64,000 nt of DNA, from the NCBI GenBank assembly GCA_030272155.1, contig CP126204.1:4641501-4705500 (forward strand), in the 5' to 3' direction. Within the stretch, counting starts at the first letter, position 1, and the number at the start of each line of letters is the position of its first letter. The notes beneath the pieces were generated by a model, which had not been told where the DNA came from, did not search any database, and saw only the letters and a list, made by a program, of their open reading frames with translations. This DNA is from Tetradesmus obliquus. Its lineage: Eukaryota > Chlorophyta > Chlorophyceae > Sphaeropleales > Scenedesmaceae. Shown one piece after another: positions 43,601 to 56,000 of this stretch. Made by a program: the position numbers and the translations under genes.

Positions 43601-46428
43601 TTCCTGGCGGTGCGCGGGCCAGGCATCCCGCAGGGCGGCACCAGCGGCCAGCTGGCCGGCCTAGTGGACGTGCTGCCCACGCTGGCGGAGCTGGCGGGGC
43701 TGGGCCAGGTGGGGCATGCAACACCTGATGCATGATTTTGTGCATGTACGTGTGCAGGATGTATCACATGTGTGCATGTGGTGTATGCATGGTGTGTCCA
43801 CGCTGGCGGAGCTGGCGGGGCTGGGCCAGGTGGGCCTGGGCAGCAGGCATTTGTCCATCCCAGCAGGCATGCAATGAGACGACACAAGTGACTGAGATGG
43901 GGAGCTCAAGCAGGGATGTATATGGTTGAGTCAGCGAGCTGATGCAGTGCCAATAGGCCGGATGTCTGTGTCCAATCAACACTATGTGTGTTGCAGTCAC
44001 TGCAAGACGCAATGCACACACCGTCCGGGGTCGTACAGCTGGTATGGCTGTGCTTCGGAACAGGTGGTGGTGCACCAGCCCTGGGATGGCATCAGCTTTT
44101 GCCAACACGTGGCATGCTGCTTGGCGCCACACAGCTATGTAGTACTGCACTGCTGTACACATGCGCAGGATGTGGCGCACCAGCCCTAGGACGGCATCAG
44201 CTTCGCCAACATCATACGCGGGCAGCCGCTAACCACCATCCAGCGTGAGCGGCTGCTGGTGACCATGCAGACGCAGTGCATTGAGGACGACTTCATCCCA
44301 CACCCTGGGGCCAGACAGGTGCGGCACAGGGGACTGCAGCGCAATGCGCTGCTGGTCTCGTGGACAGTGCAGCAGGTAGTACACTGCATGGCCAGGGGGG
44401 TGCTGTGTACAGCAGGCTCCCAGGCCGCCATGGCACTGCTGCAGTGTGCACAAGAATAACCTGCTGGAACCCTGTTGTGCTCTGTGCACGATGCTGCAAG
44501 CAGTGACCTGGCGCTGGTGTGGTTGCTGCGTCCGCAGGCATGTGTTGAAGCCGCAGCCACTGCTGGACTATAGTCAGGGCGGCAACAGCGGCTTGGGCTT
44601 CAAGCGCTGCATTGGTGAGCTTGCAGTGCCGCTGATGCAGCAGCCCAGGCCAAAACAGCACGCATGCAGCACCAATTGCTCACCAGCCTGCAAGTGTTGA
44701 CCAGCCCAGCTGGATCACCATGCAGCGGTACACGGAACTGTAACAATGCTGCTGCTGCTGCTGCGGCGGCGGCACCTGTCCACCCGCCGCAGGAGTGCGC
44801 TACCAGGACTACAAATGGCTGGCTGATGCACGGGACACACAAGGAGCGGGCCGCAGCTTTCCCCTGGGCGCTGTTGGCGCGCCCGTCACCACCGGGCTGT
44901 ACCGCTTCCACGACAACAGCCACGTGGAGGCGGCTTGCAACGAGGTGGGTGGGCGCGCCTGGCGTCTGTTGAGGACGTGGAAGTGTGCCAAGCACCTGCT
45001 GGCCAGTTATGATTTGTGAGCTGGCTGGCTTAGCTAGGCTGCACCCAGAGCTTGCGGCTTGCGTGGTTTGGAAGTAGCCTGCATCTTGTGCACTCCATCA
45101 ACTGCATGCTGCTGCTGCTGCTGCTGCTGGCGCCATGCAGGTCTCCCGCGCGGAGCCGCGCATGGCGGCACGCCTGGAAGCTGCTGCAGCCTCCTGGTTT
45201 GCCGACATGCTGGCCAGCCCCCATGCCTTTGAGCGGCCCACCTTCTTCCTGGGCCTGGCCGGCAGGCCTGTGGCCAACATTGTGGGGGATGGTGCCATCG
45301 CGCGCACACCTGGCAGGGTGCAGGTGCTGCCGGTGGGCGTGGCGGGCTTTGTGCAGCCCGGCGACAGCGCATGGTACCGCATCAAGGTGCGCTCGGCTGC
45401 AATAGAGCTAGTGAGCCGGAACCTGTTGCCGTGTGCAGAATGCTGCTGTCGCTGTCAAACATTCTCGGCACAATAGCTGCTGCATCCTGCTGCCCCTGCT
45501 GCCTCGCTGTGCTGGGCCTGTTGCAGGTGGTGACTGCCGGGCGCTACGAGGTGCGGCTGTCCTACACGGCGCGCCACAGCGCGGCCTTCAGGCTGTGGCT
45601 GGGGCCGTACGCCAAGATCCAAGCCGGCAGCGCGCAGCACATCGACGTCACCCTGGATGCCGCGGTAAGTTGCCTGCGCCCTGCTCAGCACTCATTGTCA
45701 CAACTGAGTTGATGGCCCACAAGCAGCAGTATATTTGCTTGCGTGTGAACACTTTGCACAATGCACACCACGATGTGGCGCTTTCATAACGTGACCCTGC
45801 GTCAAGCATTGCAGTGCATGAATGCACGAAGATCTATGAGCCTTTCTTGCTGTCTGCTGGACCCTCCTGCTGCACTGCTGCTGCAGGCGCAGCGCAGCCA
45901 CCAGCCAGCCGGCTCTCTGCTGCTGCTTGCAGCTGCACAGGGCGCTGAGTGGGAGCTGCGGCTGCAGCTGACCAGCAACAGCCAGCCAGGCAAGCCTGCC
46001 CTGGCAGCACTGGACACCATCCGCTTCACGCTGCAGGTGCGCAAGCTGTGTGCATGGGCGTATATGCGAGTGTTTCACAGCAGCATGACACCCACATTGA
46101 TGTGTGGCAGCCACTGACGCACCCGTGCATCATGATCAGGCCCTGACAGTAACAGCTGTAAACACTGCACAGTCAGCATGCAGCCCTGATGCCTGCCGCA
46201 CTTGTGCTGAACACTGACGGACCCTGTCATATATCATTTGTTGTGCCACACACCACATCAAGGCTGCCCTGCTGCTCCTCTGCTGGCCTTTTGTTGTGGA
46301 TCCTGCGTTGTGGCTATCTGCTGCAGGGTGCTGCCGGCGTGGCTGCTGCCAGCAGTGGCCGTGGGTACAACCCTGAGCTGCAGGAAGGCGTGCATGACTG
46401 GAAGGTGGCGCATGGCTACGCCACATGA
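40626..46428 (+). CDS. Type I sulfatase (arylsulfatase family)
   Basis: Exons: to 40683, 40953-about 41170, 41360-41445, 41620-41642, 41949-42052, 42291-42396, 42618-42759, 42934-43053, 43276-43323, 43586-43708, 44190-44318, about 44537-44614, 44793-44944, 45141-45386, 45527-45664, 45887-46036, 46327-46428. Motifs: KQPNFIYLLVDGMG (metal-binding Asp), MCSTSRAELLTGR (active-site loop), GYKTVQLGKWHNG, LSGDNGP and VDVLPTLAELAG. Type I sulfatases hydrolyse sulfate esters with a Ca2+ ion and a formylglycine made from the loop Cys; algal ones are often secreted under sulfur starvation. Here the loop reads CSTSR, not the usual CxPxR. The last 250 residues look like a beta-rich accessory domain. A poly-Leu signal-like frame starts at 40483 but is one base out of frame; the joins after 41170 and before 44537 are unresolved. 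Confidence 0.85.
43677..43838 (+). repeat. Echo copy of a sulfatase exon 3' edge
   Basis: The exon end coding PTLAELAGLGQ with AG|GTGG donor (about 43677-43714) is repeated almost exactly at about 43799-43838, 122 bp downstream in the intron. Confidence 0.9.
44068..44213 (+). repeat. Echo copy of a sulfatase exon 5' edge
   Basis: The acceptor plus DGISFAN at 44178-44213 (ccctag|gacggcatcagc) is preceded at 44068-44100 by caccagccctgggatggcatcagc. The echo has TGG where the real site has TAG, so its acceptor is lost. Spacing is about 110 bp. Confidence 0.88.
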
Positions 46429-47068
46429 AGCTGCTGCCAAACTGGTGGCTTATGTGGCTGTGGCTGCAGCTGCAATAGATTCCTTTGCAGAGCAGCTTAG
46501 GTGGGGCGCAGTGCAGTGGGCCCTGCAGCAGAGATGGGGGCAGTTGTCACATATCACGCTGTGAGTTGTGGGATGTTGTTATGACAAATAAGGCTGGAAG
46601 GATGCTTAGACATGGGTTCAAAGTCACTGGTGATGCTTGAAACTCTTTTCGTTTGATGCAGTGATGCATGGTGCTGTTGAGCAGGCAACCTTGGATTTTG
46701 TGCAGCAGACCGTGCAGCAGACTGCACAGTGAAGCGGATCGTGTGCAAGTGCTCAATTTTTAAAGCAAAGCTATCCTAGCTTCCAACTCCTGTGCACTCC
46801 GTGGCGGGATCACCACCGCACGACTCGCGGGCCGAAGAAAACTCGCAGCTGCTGCTCTCGACAAACGCGGTGAGGGACGGCACGGCTTCAAGCACCGACA
46901 ACGGCATTTGACGGCACCTAGGACGACATTTATTCAGCTTAGAAGTGTCTGGCCCTCGCAGCCACCTGCACCGCTCGATGGATCCGGCTAGTCCCTGCTT
47001 GCAGGACTCGCCATGCTGTTCTTGATTGGTTCACCTGCCTGCACTCTTCCTGGCAGGTCTGCACCGGC

Positions 47069-49395
47069 ATGGACAGCAGCAGAAGTAGCAGCAATGCTAA
47101 TGCCACCGAAATGGAGGACAGCAGCACCAGCAGCACAGCAGCGGGCAGCAGCCAGCCGCATGCAGCAGCTGCTGCTGCTGCCAGCTGTGACAGCATCCTC
47201 GACTATCGCCTGCTGAAGCCGCTGCTGCACCACCACAGCATCAGGCAAGACCAGCAGGCAGTGGCAGAACTGCTGCAGACCTCAGAGCAGCTGCAGGCAG
47301 CAGTGACACAGCTGCTGCCTGGGCAGCTGCCAGTGGTGCTGCATGCCAGGAATCTACAGCAGGCAGAGCAGTTTGCTGCATGGCTGCGGAGGCATGGCAG
47401 CCTGCTTGAAGAGCTAGCTGTGCAGTGGAAAGGAGGCAATCGCTACTGTAATCCCAAGTTCGGCTGGCGACCTGCAGCTGAAGCAGCAGTCAGCGCTGCA
47501 GTGCAGGAGGCAGCAGCAGCAGCAGCAGGCGGCCTGCAGCTGCAGTCCTTCACACTGCAGGGCAGCAAGGCACCCCTTAGCCTCCTGCAGCAGCTGTCAG
47601 CAGCTCACCTCACACAGCTGGCAGCACAGGTGGACGTGTACGACAGTGACAGCATGGATGCAGTGAAGGCGCTGTCAAACCTGCGCAGTTTGACCCTACA
47701 TGACGACAGCTCGGTGCCCTCTGCTGTGGCGCTTGAAGCTGCCGCGGCACTGCCTTTCGCAGCATCTGCACCGCAGCTCACGCAGCTGCACATCACCCAG
47801 ATCAGGCCCACACAGCTGTATCGTACTCTTGGCCAGCTGCCGCCGCAGCTGCGGCAGCTGCACCTGGCAGTCCATGCTCGCCGTGATCCGCAAGAGCTTG
47901 AGGCGCTAGCAAACTGGCTACAGCAGCATGGCCACATCGTCAGCAGTCTGAAGATCCGCGGCACTAGGTTCTACGGGGCTGAAGCGGCGGCTGCGTGGGT
48001 AGCTGCTTGGGCTGCAGTGGCCTCAGCATGTCAAGCAGCGGGGGCAGCAGCGCCGCCTCCAGCTGCTGATGCTGCAGCAACTGGCAGCAAGCGCTGGCAG
48101 CTGCAGTCTTTCAGCGCTGATGTAGGCGCAAACGATACAGCAGCTGCGCTGCAGCAGCTGCTGCAGCACCTGCCTGCACATAGCTTGACGCAGCTTGGCT
48201 GCTGCCTCAGCAGGGCAGATGCAGGCCAGGTGCAGGCAGCGCCATTGAGGGGGCTGAGCAGGCTCACTGGGTTGTGCAGCCTGCACATCAATGTTGGGAC
48301 TAGTGCCACACAGCACTCAGACCAGCTGCTGGCGCCATTGGCGGAACTACTGCACCTGACAACACTGCAGCTGACGAAAGGGACGGTGCGCAAGGTGCAG
48401 CTGCAGCACCTGCCTCTGCCGCGGCTGCAGCAGCTGCAGGCATGCGTCAGCATGGGTCGTCAGTTTGAAACGGTGGGCCAGCTGCAGCTTGCACACCTCA
48501 CAGCACTCACCCAGCTGCAGTTGCTCGAAAGTTTAGCAGAGTTGAGAAAGTGGGATCAGCAGTGTGTGCTGGAGCCTGCCGAGCAGCTGCCACCAAACCT
48601 GCGGGTGCTCAGTTTGTACCACAGCAAGGATCCTGCCAGCCACAGCCATGGCAGCAACGGCAGCCTGCAGCCACTCAGCGGGCTGCAGGAGTTCAGGCTG
48701 TTCATGCGTGGCGGAGCACCAGCAGCAGCGGAGCTCGCCGCATTGAGCAGCATCAGCAGCTTGACAAAAGTGGAGCTGGAGTATGACTGGGACGACTGGC
48801 GACCGCCACATGTGTGCGCGCAGCGGCAGAAGCTGTGGCGTTAGCGTGGCCCACGCTGCCCGTGAAGGCCCTTTACTGGACCAGCTTCCGCATGCCGGCT
48901 GCTGTCGTGCAGCAAGCTGGTGCTCTGCAGGGGCTGACCTCTCTGGAGCTGTGGACTGATTTTGGGGATTTTGACGATGGGCTGGTGCCTGCGCGGCTGG
49001 CAGCCATGCTGCAGCCGCTGACTGGACTGCGGCGGCTGCTGCTGGCATGTGTTGATGTCTTAGCATGGGAAGAGGAGGAGTCACAGGAGGAAGGGGAGGA
49101 AGGGGAGGAAGGGGAGGAAGGGGAGGCAGGGGACGAGCAGGAGGAGGAGGAGGGCTATGAGTGTGCTGCTGTTGCAGCGCTCATGCAAGCGGTTGGCGGC
49201 TTGCGTGAGCTGGCAGACGTAAACGTGCGCCTGCAGATGCATCTTTCAGAGGCAGCAGTTCAAGAGCTGTGTAGGTTGAAGCAGCAACTCCTGCCGGCGT
49301 GGATGGAGCAGGTGTTTGCGCTAAATGCGCGACTGCTCGTCATTAACAGATTTATTGATAGGAGTGACAGTGACAGTGACAGCGACTTGGAATAA
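47069..49395 (+). pseudogene. LRR protein, copy 1, frameshifted
   Basis: A 591-codon frame (47069-48844) ends in TAG, and a second frame (48814-49395) continues the protein in another register. The intact neighbour at 50445 reads straight through this point, where copy 1 lacks about 22 net bases, hence the shift. Contents: Ser/Ala-rich start MDSSRSSSN, a helical block DYRLLKPLL ... QLLPGQLPVVLHA that may be a degenerate F-box, then irregular leucine-rich repeats (LTQLHIT, LRQLHLAV, LSRLTGLCSLHI, LRVLSLYHS). Near the end a Glu/Gly stretch comes from a 9-bp tandem repeat (about 49087-49130). The part after the shift matches the C-terminus of copy 2. A hidden intron at the break cannot be excluded, but no good splice pair spans it. 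Confidence 0.75.
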
Positions 49396-50444
49396 CTATG
49401 GCATCAGCGTGGAGTGTTGCGCACAAGGGCGTAGGCGTGCACATGCATGTTGCGGTGTTGTGCAGCGTGTCGAGGCAGCTGCCAGTGGTAGCCGCTGCTG
49501 CTGGATGTTGCTTCATGTTGGGCATAGGCATGGCCGTGTTGTCCTCGGCATTTAGTGAGCCAGGTCCTCCGTAGCAGGCTGTCAGGCGGCATAGCATGAT
49601 GCGCCAAGTTGTCAGCATCCACATCAACACGCAGCATGCAGCATGCAGCTGGTGTCGTGTAGGTTCTGCGACTCTTGCAGGATGCGGCGCTAGCGTGCAC
49701 TGCTGTGATATCACCCAGCGTCCCGCAGAACAGCTTGGCAGGGTGTTGCAGACTGTTGGTTGTACGTCACCATTCGACTAGGATTGAAGCAGCCGCCGTT
49801 GATGCATCCAGTGAGCTGTGACTGATCTTGATGTGGCTTATGTGAATGGACAGATAAGATAATTTAGAGAGGATAGTTACAAGAGAGAGATAAGATAATG
49901 CAGAGATTTTAGGCAGAGTTATCACATAACGTGTGTTGTATCGTGGGATGCTGTTATGACAAAGAAGGTGGGAAGGATGCTTGAACATAGGTTCTAGGTA
50001 ACTGTCAACGCTTGAAACTTTTTCACTTGATGCAGTGATGCATGGTGCTGTTGAGCAGGGCAACCTTGGATTTTTGCAGCAGATCATGCAGCGAACTGCG
50101 AAGTAGAGCTGATCCTGTGCAAGTGCTCACTTTCAAAAGCAAAATCATCATATCCACCAGCTTGTGTGCTTTGGGTGGCGGTAACACCGCCGCACGACTC
50201 GCGGCTCAAGAATCCGCAGCTGCTGTTGCTCACGGCAAGAACGGTGAGGGACGGCACGGCAACCATGAAGGGCAACGGCAGCTACTGGCGCCCAGCGCGA
50301 CTCTCAAATCAGCAGATGAGAACTTGATCCTGGCAGCTGCTCACACCGCACGATGAAATCTGGCGAGAACCTGCTTGCAGGACTCCCTATGCTGTGCTCA
50401 CTACGTTCACCTGCCTGCACTCTTCCTGGCAGGTCTGCACCGGC

Positions 50445-52661
50445 ATGGACAGCAACATAAGCAGCAGCAATGCTAATGCCACCGAGCTGGAGCACAGCAG
50501 CACCAGCAGCACAACAGCGGGCAGCAGCCAGCCGCATGCAGCACCTGCTGCTGCTGCTACCAGCTGTGGCAGCATCCTCGACTATCGTCTGCTCAAGCCC
50601 CTGCTGCGCCACCCCAGCTTCGGACAGGACCAGCAGGCAGTGGCAGCACTGCTGCAGAGCTCAAAGCGGCTGCAGGCAGCAGTGGCAGAGCTGCTGCCCG
50701 GGCAGCTGCCAGTGGTGCTGCATGCCAGGAAGCTGCAGCAATCAACAGGCTTTGCATCCTGGCTGCGCAAGCATGGCGGCCTGCTTCAAGCGCTAACTGT
50801 GCAGTGGGAAGCAGGCGATTGCTACTACTGCTTCAGCAGAGGCAGCTGGCTGCCTGCAGCTGCAGCAGCAGTCAACGTCGCAGTGCAGGAAGCAGCAGGA
50901 GCTGGCTGCCTGCAGCTGCAGTCGTTCACGCTGCAGGGCAGTATAGCACCTCTTAGCATCCTGCAGCAACTGCCAGCAGCGCACCTCACACAGCTTACAG
51001 CTGAGGTCGGCTTGCACAACAGCGACAGCATGGATGCAGTGCGAGCGTTGACGAACCTGCGCAGCCTAAACCTATTTGACGTATTTGGGGCTGTGTCTGT
51101 GGAAGCTCCAGCAGCATGGCCGTTTGCCGCGGCATCAGGCTCGCAGCAGCTCACGCGGCTGCACATCAGCACAGTCAGGCCTGCGCTGCTGCATTGCATG
51201 GTTGGCCAGATGCCGCAGCTGCAGCAGTTGCATGTGGGAGTCAATGTGCGTGCTGATGTGCAAGAGCTTGAGCTGCTAGCAAGCTGGCTGCAGCAGCACG
51301 GCCACATCGTGAGCACCTTGAAGGTCTGGGGCGCAAGGTATAAAGGGGCTGATTGGGCGGCTGCTTGGAATGCATTAGCCTTGGCATTTCAAGCAGCCGG
51401 GGCAACAGCGCCACCACCAGCTGCTAAAGCTGCTGCACCTGGCAGCAGGCGCTGGCAGCTGCAGTCTTTCAGCGCTGACGTAGACGCATCTGCGACAGCA
51501 GCTGCACTGCAGCAGCTGCTGCAGCACCTGCCCGCATATAGCTTGACGCAGCTTGGCTGCTACCTTGGCTCGGCAGATGCAGGCCAGGTGCAGGCAGCTC
51601 CATTGAGTGGGTTGAGCAGGCTCACCGGGCAGTGCAGCCTACATCTCATCGTGGGCCGGGGTCCCCAGCAGCAGCCACACGAGCTGCTGGCTCCACTGTC
51701 AGCACTGCGGCAGCTGACAGAACTTCAGCTGCAAGCAGGACTAGTACGCAGGGTGCAGCTGCAGCACCTGCAGCTGGCGGCAAATGTTGGCAGCGATTCG
51801 ATCGAGGGGGCGGACCAGCTGCAGCTCACACACCTCACAGCGCTCACCCAGCTGCTGCTGCTGGAATGCTTGGGATCCACATGCCTGCTGGCGCCGGCAG
51901 AGCAGCTGCCGCCAAACCTGCGGGTGCTCAGTTTGTACCATGGTGAGGACGCTGCCAACCGCAGCAGCGGCAGCAGCGGCAGCCTCCAGCCACTGCTGCT
52001 ACTCAGACGGCTGCAGATGGTGCGCCTGCACATGCGTTGTGGAGCACCAGCAGCAGCCGAGCTTGCAGCATTAAGCAGCATCAGCAGCTTGAAGGAAGTG
52101 AAGCTGCCGTGCATCTGGGAGCAGCGCTCTGCACCGCATCTCCGCACGCAGCTGGGGGAAGCAGCGGAAGCAGCAGCAGCAGAAGGTGGGGCCGCAGCGT
52201 GGCTCACGCTGCCCGTGAAGGCCCTTCAGTGGCACAGCTACCGCATGCCGGCTGCTGTCGTGCAGCGAGCTGGTGCTCTGCAAGGCCTGACATCACTGCA
52301 GCTGCTGACAGAATGTGAGGATGTGGGCGATGGGCTGGTGCCTGCGCAGCTGGCTGCCATGCTGCAGCCGCTGACAGGGCTGCGGCAGCTGCAGCTGGCC
52401 TGCAACGGCTCCAGGAAGGTAACTAGAGGCAGTGCTGCTGCATTGTACAGTGTGGGTGAGGTGCCGGGCTATGAGTGTGGTGCAGTGGCAGCGCTCATGC
52501 AAGCGGTTGGCGGTTTGCGTGAGATGGCGGACGTGAGTGTACACCTGCAGATGCAGCTGTCAGAGGCAGCGGTTGTTGAGCTGCGCAGGTTGCAGCAGGA
52601 GCTGCTGCCGTGTTGGATGGCGCGGATCTGTAAGGTAGATGCACGACTGCTCAGCATTTAG
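50445..52661 (+). CDS. Leucine-rich repeat protein, copy 2, intact
   Basis: Single open frame of about 738 codons to TAG. The ATG at 50445 (MDSNISSSN) is chosen because the same position and context start copy 1; an upstream in-frame ATG at 50394 is not conserved. The order is a Ser-rich N-terminus, a possible F-box-like helical block (residues about 40-90), then irregular LRRs to the C-terminus (LTRLHISTVRP, LTELQLQ, LTALTQLLLL, LRVLSLYHG, LTSLQLL). Such intronless LRR families are numerous in chlorophyte genomes; if the F-box-like reading is right, a role in substrate recognition for ubiquitin ligases is possible but unproven. Codon use and Gln/Ala richness are as in neighbouring genes. Confidence 0.85.
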   Translation: MDSNISSSNANATELEHSSTSSTTAGSSQPHAAPAAAATSCGSILDYRLLKPLLRHPSFGQDQQAVAALLQSSKRLQAAVAELLPGQLPVVLHARKLQQSTGFASWLRKHGGLLQALTVQWEAGDCYYCFSRGSWLPAAAAAVNVAVQEAAGAGCLQLQSFTLQGSIAPLSILQQLPAAHLTQLTAEVGLHNSDSMDAVRALTNLRSLNLFDVFGAVSVEAPAAWPFAAASGSQQLTRLHISTVRPALLHCMVGQMPQLQQLHVGVNVRADVQELELLASWLQQHGHIVSTLKVWGARYKGADWAAAWNALALAFQAAGATAPPPAAKAAAPGSRRWQLQSFSADVDASATAAALQQLLQHLPAYSLTQLGCYLGSADAGQVQAAPLSGLSRLTGQCSLHLIVGRGPQQQPHELLAPLSALRQLTELQLQAGLVRRVQLQHLQLAANVGSDSIEGADQLQLTHLTALTQLLLLECLGSTCLLAPAEQLPPNLRVLSLYHGEDAANRSSGSSGSLQPLLLLRRLQMVRLHMRCGAPAAAELAALSSISSLKEVKLPCIWEQRSAPHLRTQLGEAAEAAAAEGGAAAWLTLPVKALQWHSYRMPAAVVQRAGALQGLTSLQLLTECEDVGDGLVPAQLAAMLQPLTGLRQLQLACNGSRKVTRGSAAALYSVGEVPGYECGAVAALMQAVGGLREMADVSVHLQMQLSEAAVVELRRLQQELLPCWMARICKVDARLLSI

Positions 52662-52991
52662 TCCGTTTTACGATTGACAGCGACAGTGACATCGACACTT
52701 ATGGCTGGTACGTCAGTGTAGAGGTTCCGGTGGATAGCTGTGTTGCGTACAATGGCGTAGGCGTGCATAGGCCTGTTGCGGTACTGTGCAGCCTGTCGAG
52801 GCAGCTGCCTCTGGCAGCCGCTTCTGCACACATCTGCAGCATGGAGTGTTCATCAGCACTGGCAGCAGCAGTAGCGGCGGCAGCAAGTAGAGCACAGGGC
52901 CGCAGGTAGCCGTATTGCCGCACTGCCGCTGTGGTGCTGCGGGGCGCATTGGTAGCTGCTATGTGGCATGGAGGTGTCCAGTAGCAGCGCA

Positions 52992-52992
<1 letters not shown>

Positions 52993-53030
<38 letters not shown>
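52993..53030. repeat. (CAG)n run, about 11 units
   Basis: A pure CAG run lies about 330 bp after the stop of LRR copy 2, near the right edge of the duplicated segment. Confidence 0.9.
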
Positions 53031-56000
53031 AGCGGCTAGTTTCTTGAACTACGAAACATTGAGTAGGTGGATGCATTGCAGTGAGAAATGCCGAGTTAGG
53101 CTTGTGCGGCGGTGGTGTGGCTGGTGGGTGTGCTCGCCACACAACGTCACAGTTGCACAAGCCGGGAGGGTGGGCAGCCAGGCGCGTGTTTGTGAGACAG
53201 CCAGGCGCATATGGTTCGACTGTGAATGCCCTACAGCTGCTGTGGCTTTGAATTTGTGGTTTTACTTGCAGATTGTCTAACGCAGATTGGATAGAGTCGC
53301 ACTGCAGTGCTTGCAACATGTTACACTGCAGTGGTACAGTGAGCCACACTGCATCAGCCATTATGCTGGAGGGGCATGTGAGCTGTGATGTTATTTGTAA
53401 GTTGTTGACAGAAAGGGTGTTGTTGCCTGGCATGCAGCTGGCTGCCGCAGGGATGTACGGCTCTGTAGCTGGCCAATTACATGCCGTCTCCTTGTGAGGC
53501 TCTGCCGGGATAAATCTGCTGTGGACCGGCTTGTACACGGTTCGTACACCACACGTGCAGTATCTGAACGTGTCATGCAGCATGCGGGTACGTTCATGCA
53601 GCATGACAGCAGCTTCAGTCGTAGGAGCAGGCAATGAAACAGTCAGCATTCAGGGGCCCTGACAGTTACACTTCCTACTCTGCCAACGAGCAGCTCAGCT
53701 ATGCAATCACTGCCACCCTCGCTGCTGAACAACTCAATAACTTTATCATATTCTGTTCAGCACCATGCTGGAGCCGCCCTGCCATGCCCAGCAGCAGGCG
53801 CTGGGCTTGGGCTCCATTGAAAATGGATTTTTCCTTTGATTGTGAGCTCCCACTGGTGCAATTGGAGAGCAGGACATGATGTAATGCAGACAAAGTCGAA
53901 GGTGCTAGTAGCGCTGCGCCAACGCAACAATGGCATGGCCGTATGCGAGCTACAGTCACAACTCTGAAAGACAGCTGACCAACACATGCTGCAGCAGCAG
54001 CCTGTGGATATCTGGGACTGCTCACCATCACTATAGCACTGACAATCCAAATCCGCTTCTTCTGCAGCTATCTCAGCTAGCTCAAATGGGCCAGGTGGTG
54101 TTGCTGCGCACCAAATCACCAATGCGCAATGTGAAATTGGCTGCTGCAATGCGTCTGACCCAATAGCAGCGACAGGAACACGTGCAGCAAACCTATACTA
54201 GCAACCCAGCACGTGAGCCTGAACACAAAGACACCTACACTGTACGAATATAGTGTCTGGCAGCTGCAGTGCTCAGGAGAAAACACGCCAAAGCCCATCC
54301 AGCAGCTGCCGTGCAAAAGTGCACTGTGCAGCTGCACCCCCAAAAGAAAAACCCACGCACAGAAGAATACCCAGGTGATACCTCAAGCACACCACCACCG
54401 CCATGTCCGCCAGCTGAACACGCAACGCAGAGGTCTGGCTAGTGGCTGCATGCAGATGGTTCAACAGAGGTAGCATCGTCAATCGTGAACTCGATGAGAT
54501 TTCACCATAGCTGTGATGGCAGAACGCCATTCAAGTGCTGTGCCGTGAATCTGCCAAGCACCCTGGTTCAGCCTAGCTGATGCCGCCACTGTAGTAACAT
54601 GACAAGATGTACGTACACAACCTCAGGCGGCCGCGCCTCTGTAGCCCGCTCCCAAAACTAGCAGACAAGCAATTCAAAGCACCCCCGTTAAGAGCTGACA
54701 GCAGCAGGCCGACCAGCGCAGAAGATGTAGCACAGTATGCTGCTGGCGCACACCCCGCACCATGCGGTCAAACGGCGCAGTCATTGGCGCTGCTGTGCTG
54801 CGGGCCGCGATGCGCAGCGAACATTGCAATGCGTACGTGTATGTAACATGCTCAAGGCAATAACCCTACTACAGGAGGTATAGGCAGCATACCCTGGCAG
54901 CATGCATGCCAGAATGTCACTACTCGCCCCATGCCATGTCACGCAAGGATCCTCCGCGGCCTGATGATGGCTCACGCCCTCCAGTGCGTGCATTGCATTG
55001 AGCAGCAAGCGACCCCACACAAGCAGAAGAATACCCTCAACCAGATGACCGGATGGAGCTCCTAGACACAAATGCAACACCAGCACCAGCACAGCCCAAT
55101 ACCCACGCAGCGCTAGCTGCAGCAGTTCTCTCGTCCACAATCAGGCTGTGCCGTTCTGCCCCTCCGTGTGAAAGGCAGGCTTCACACATCAGCATGCACG
55201 CCACAGCCGCCGCCAACCAGCCATGGCCAGGCAACCAGCATGGCGGTGTGCAAAGCTATTTGATCCAGCCATCCAGCCAGCTGAGCATTCATGGCCTCAT
55301 GCCTGCCATCTGCGCATGTAAAAGCATGCCAGCCCACGCCACATGGCAGGCTCTATCAGTATGCTTCAAAATATGTACCAAGGAGTGCATGAACAAGCGT
55401 TCATTGCAGGCAATGCTGCAACAAGGCGCCTTGCACATGCGTGCCATGCTAGACCCAGTCACAGCAGCAGCAAACCGGCCAGGAGCCAATGCTGCTGTGA
55501 CTCAGGTACCTGTGCACCCAGCTGCCATTGTGCAGATGTACACACATGCCGTATCGGATGTGGCCAGTTCTGCTTGCAGTATGCAGCCCATGCCCTCAGC
55601 TCAACTCGCTTTCCATCATGCAAGAACTTCACCACAGCCTTCAAAGGCAACTCACGCCTCATGACCACGCACAGATGCGCTCGGAATCAATCGTAGCTGC
55701 TAATGCACCTTAGCCCATCACAGCGCAGCTCACACCTCTAGATAATTGCAACTCCACTATCCCTGAACGGCACGACCCTTCACCCCTTGACAGAACAGAA
55801 CCACCAGGCCACCAGAACCACCAGGCCGCTCGACGACACCGTGCTCAGCCACTAGCAGCAGCCCTCCACCTGAGGGCCAGCATTAAGACCCGTCTGCACA
55901 CAGCACGCTGCTGCACTGATCATCAAACGCACCTCGCAAATGTCCCTAGAAACTCATACCGCATGTTGAACACGTCAAAAGGTGTGCTGTCATACCCTGC

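Larger units (their letters stand above)
46550..52830 (+). repeat. Tandem segmental duplication, about 3.4-kb unit
   Basis: Unit 1 (about 46550-49550) and unit 2 (about 49920-52830) share 5' flank (gttatgacaaa, gatgcatggtgctgttgagcag, tgtgcaagtgctca), the LRR gene and 3' flank (ggcgtaggcgtgca, tgtcgaggcagctgcc). They differ throughout by substitutions and indels, so the duplication is not recent and not an assembly artefact. Confidence 0.9.

Noticed and set aside
46550-52830. Assembly duplication of the LRR segment
   Set aside because: The two units differ throughout by substitutions, indels and a frameshift.
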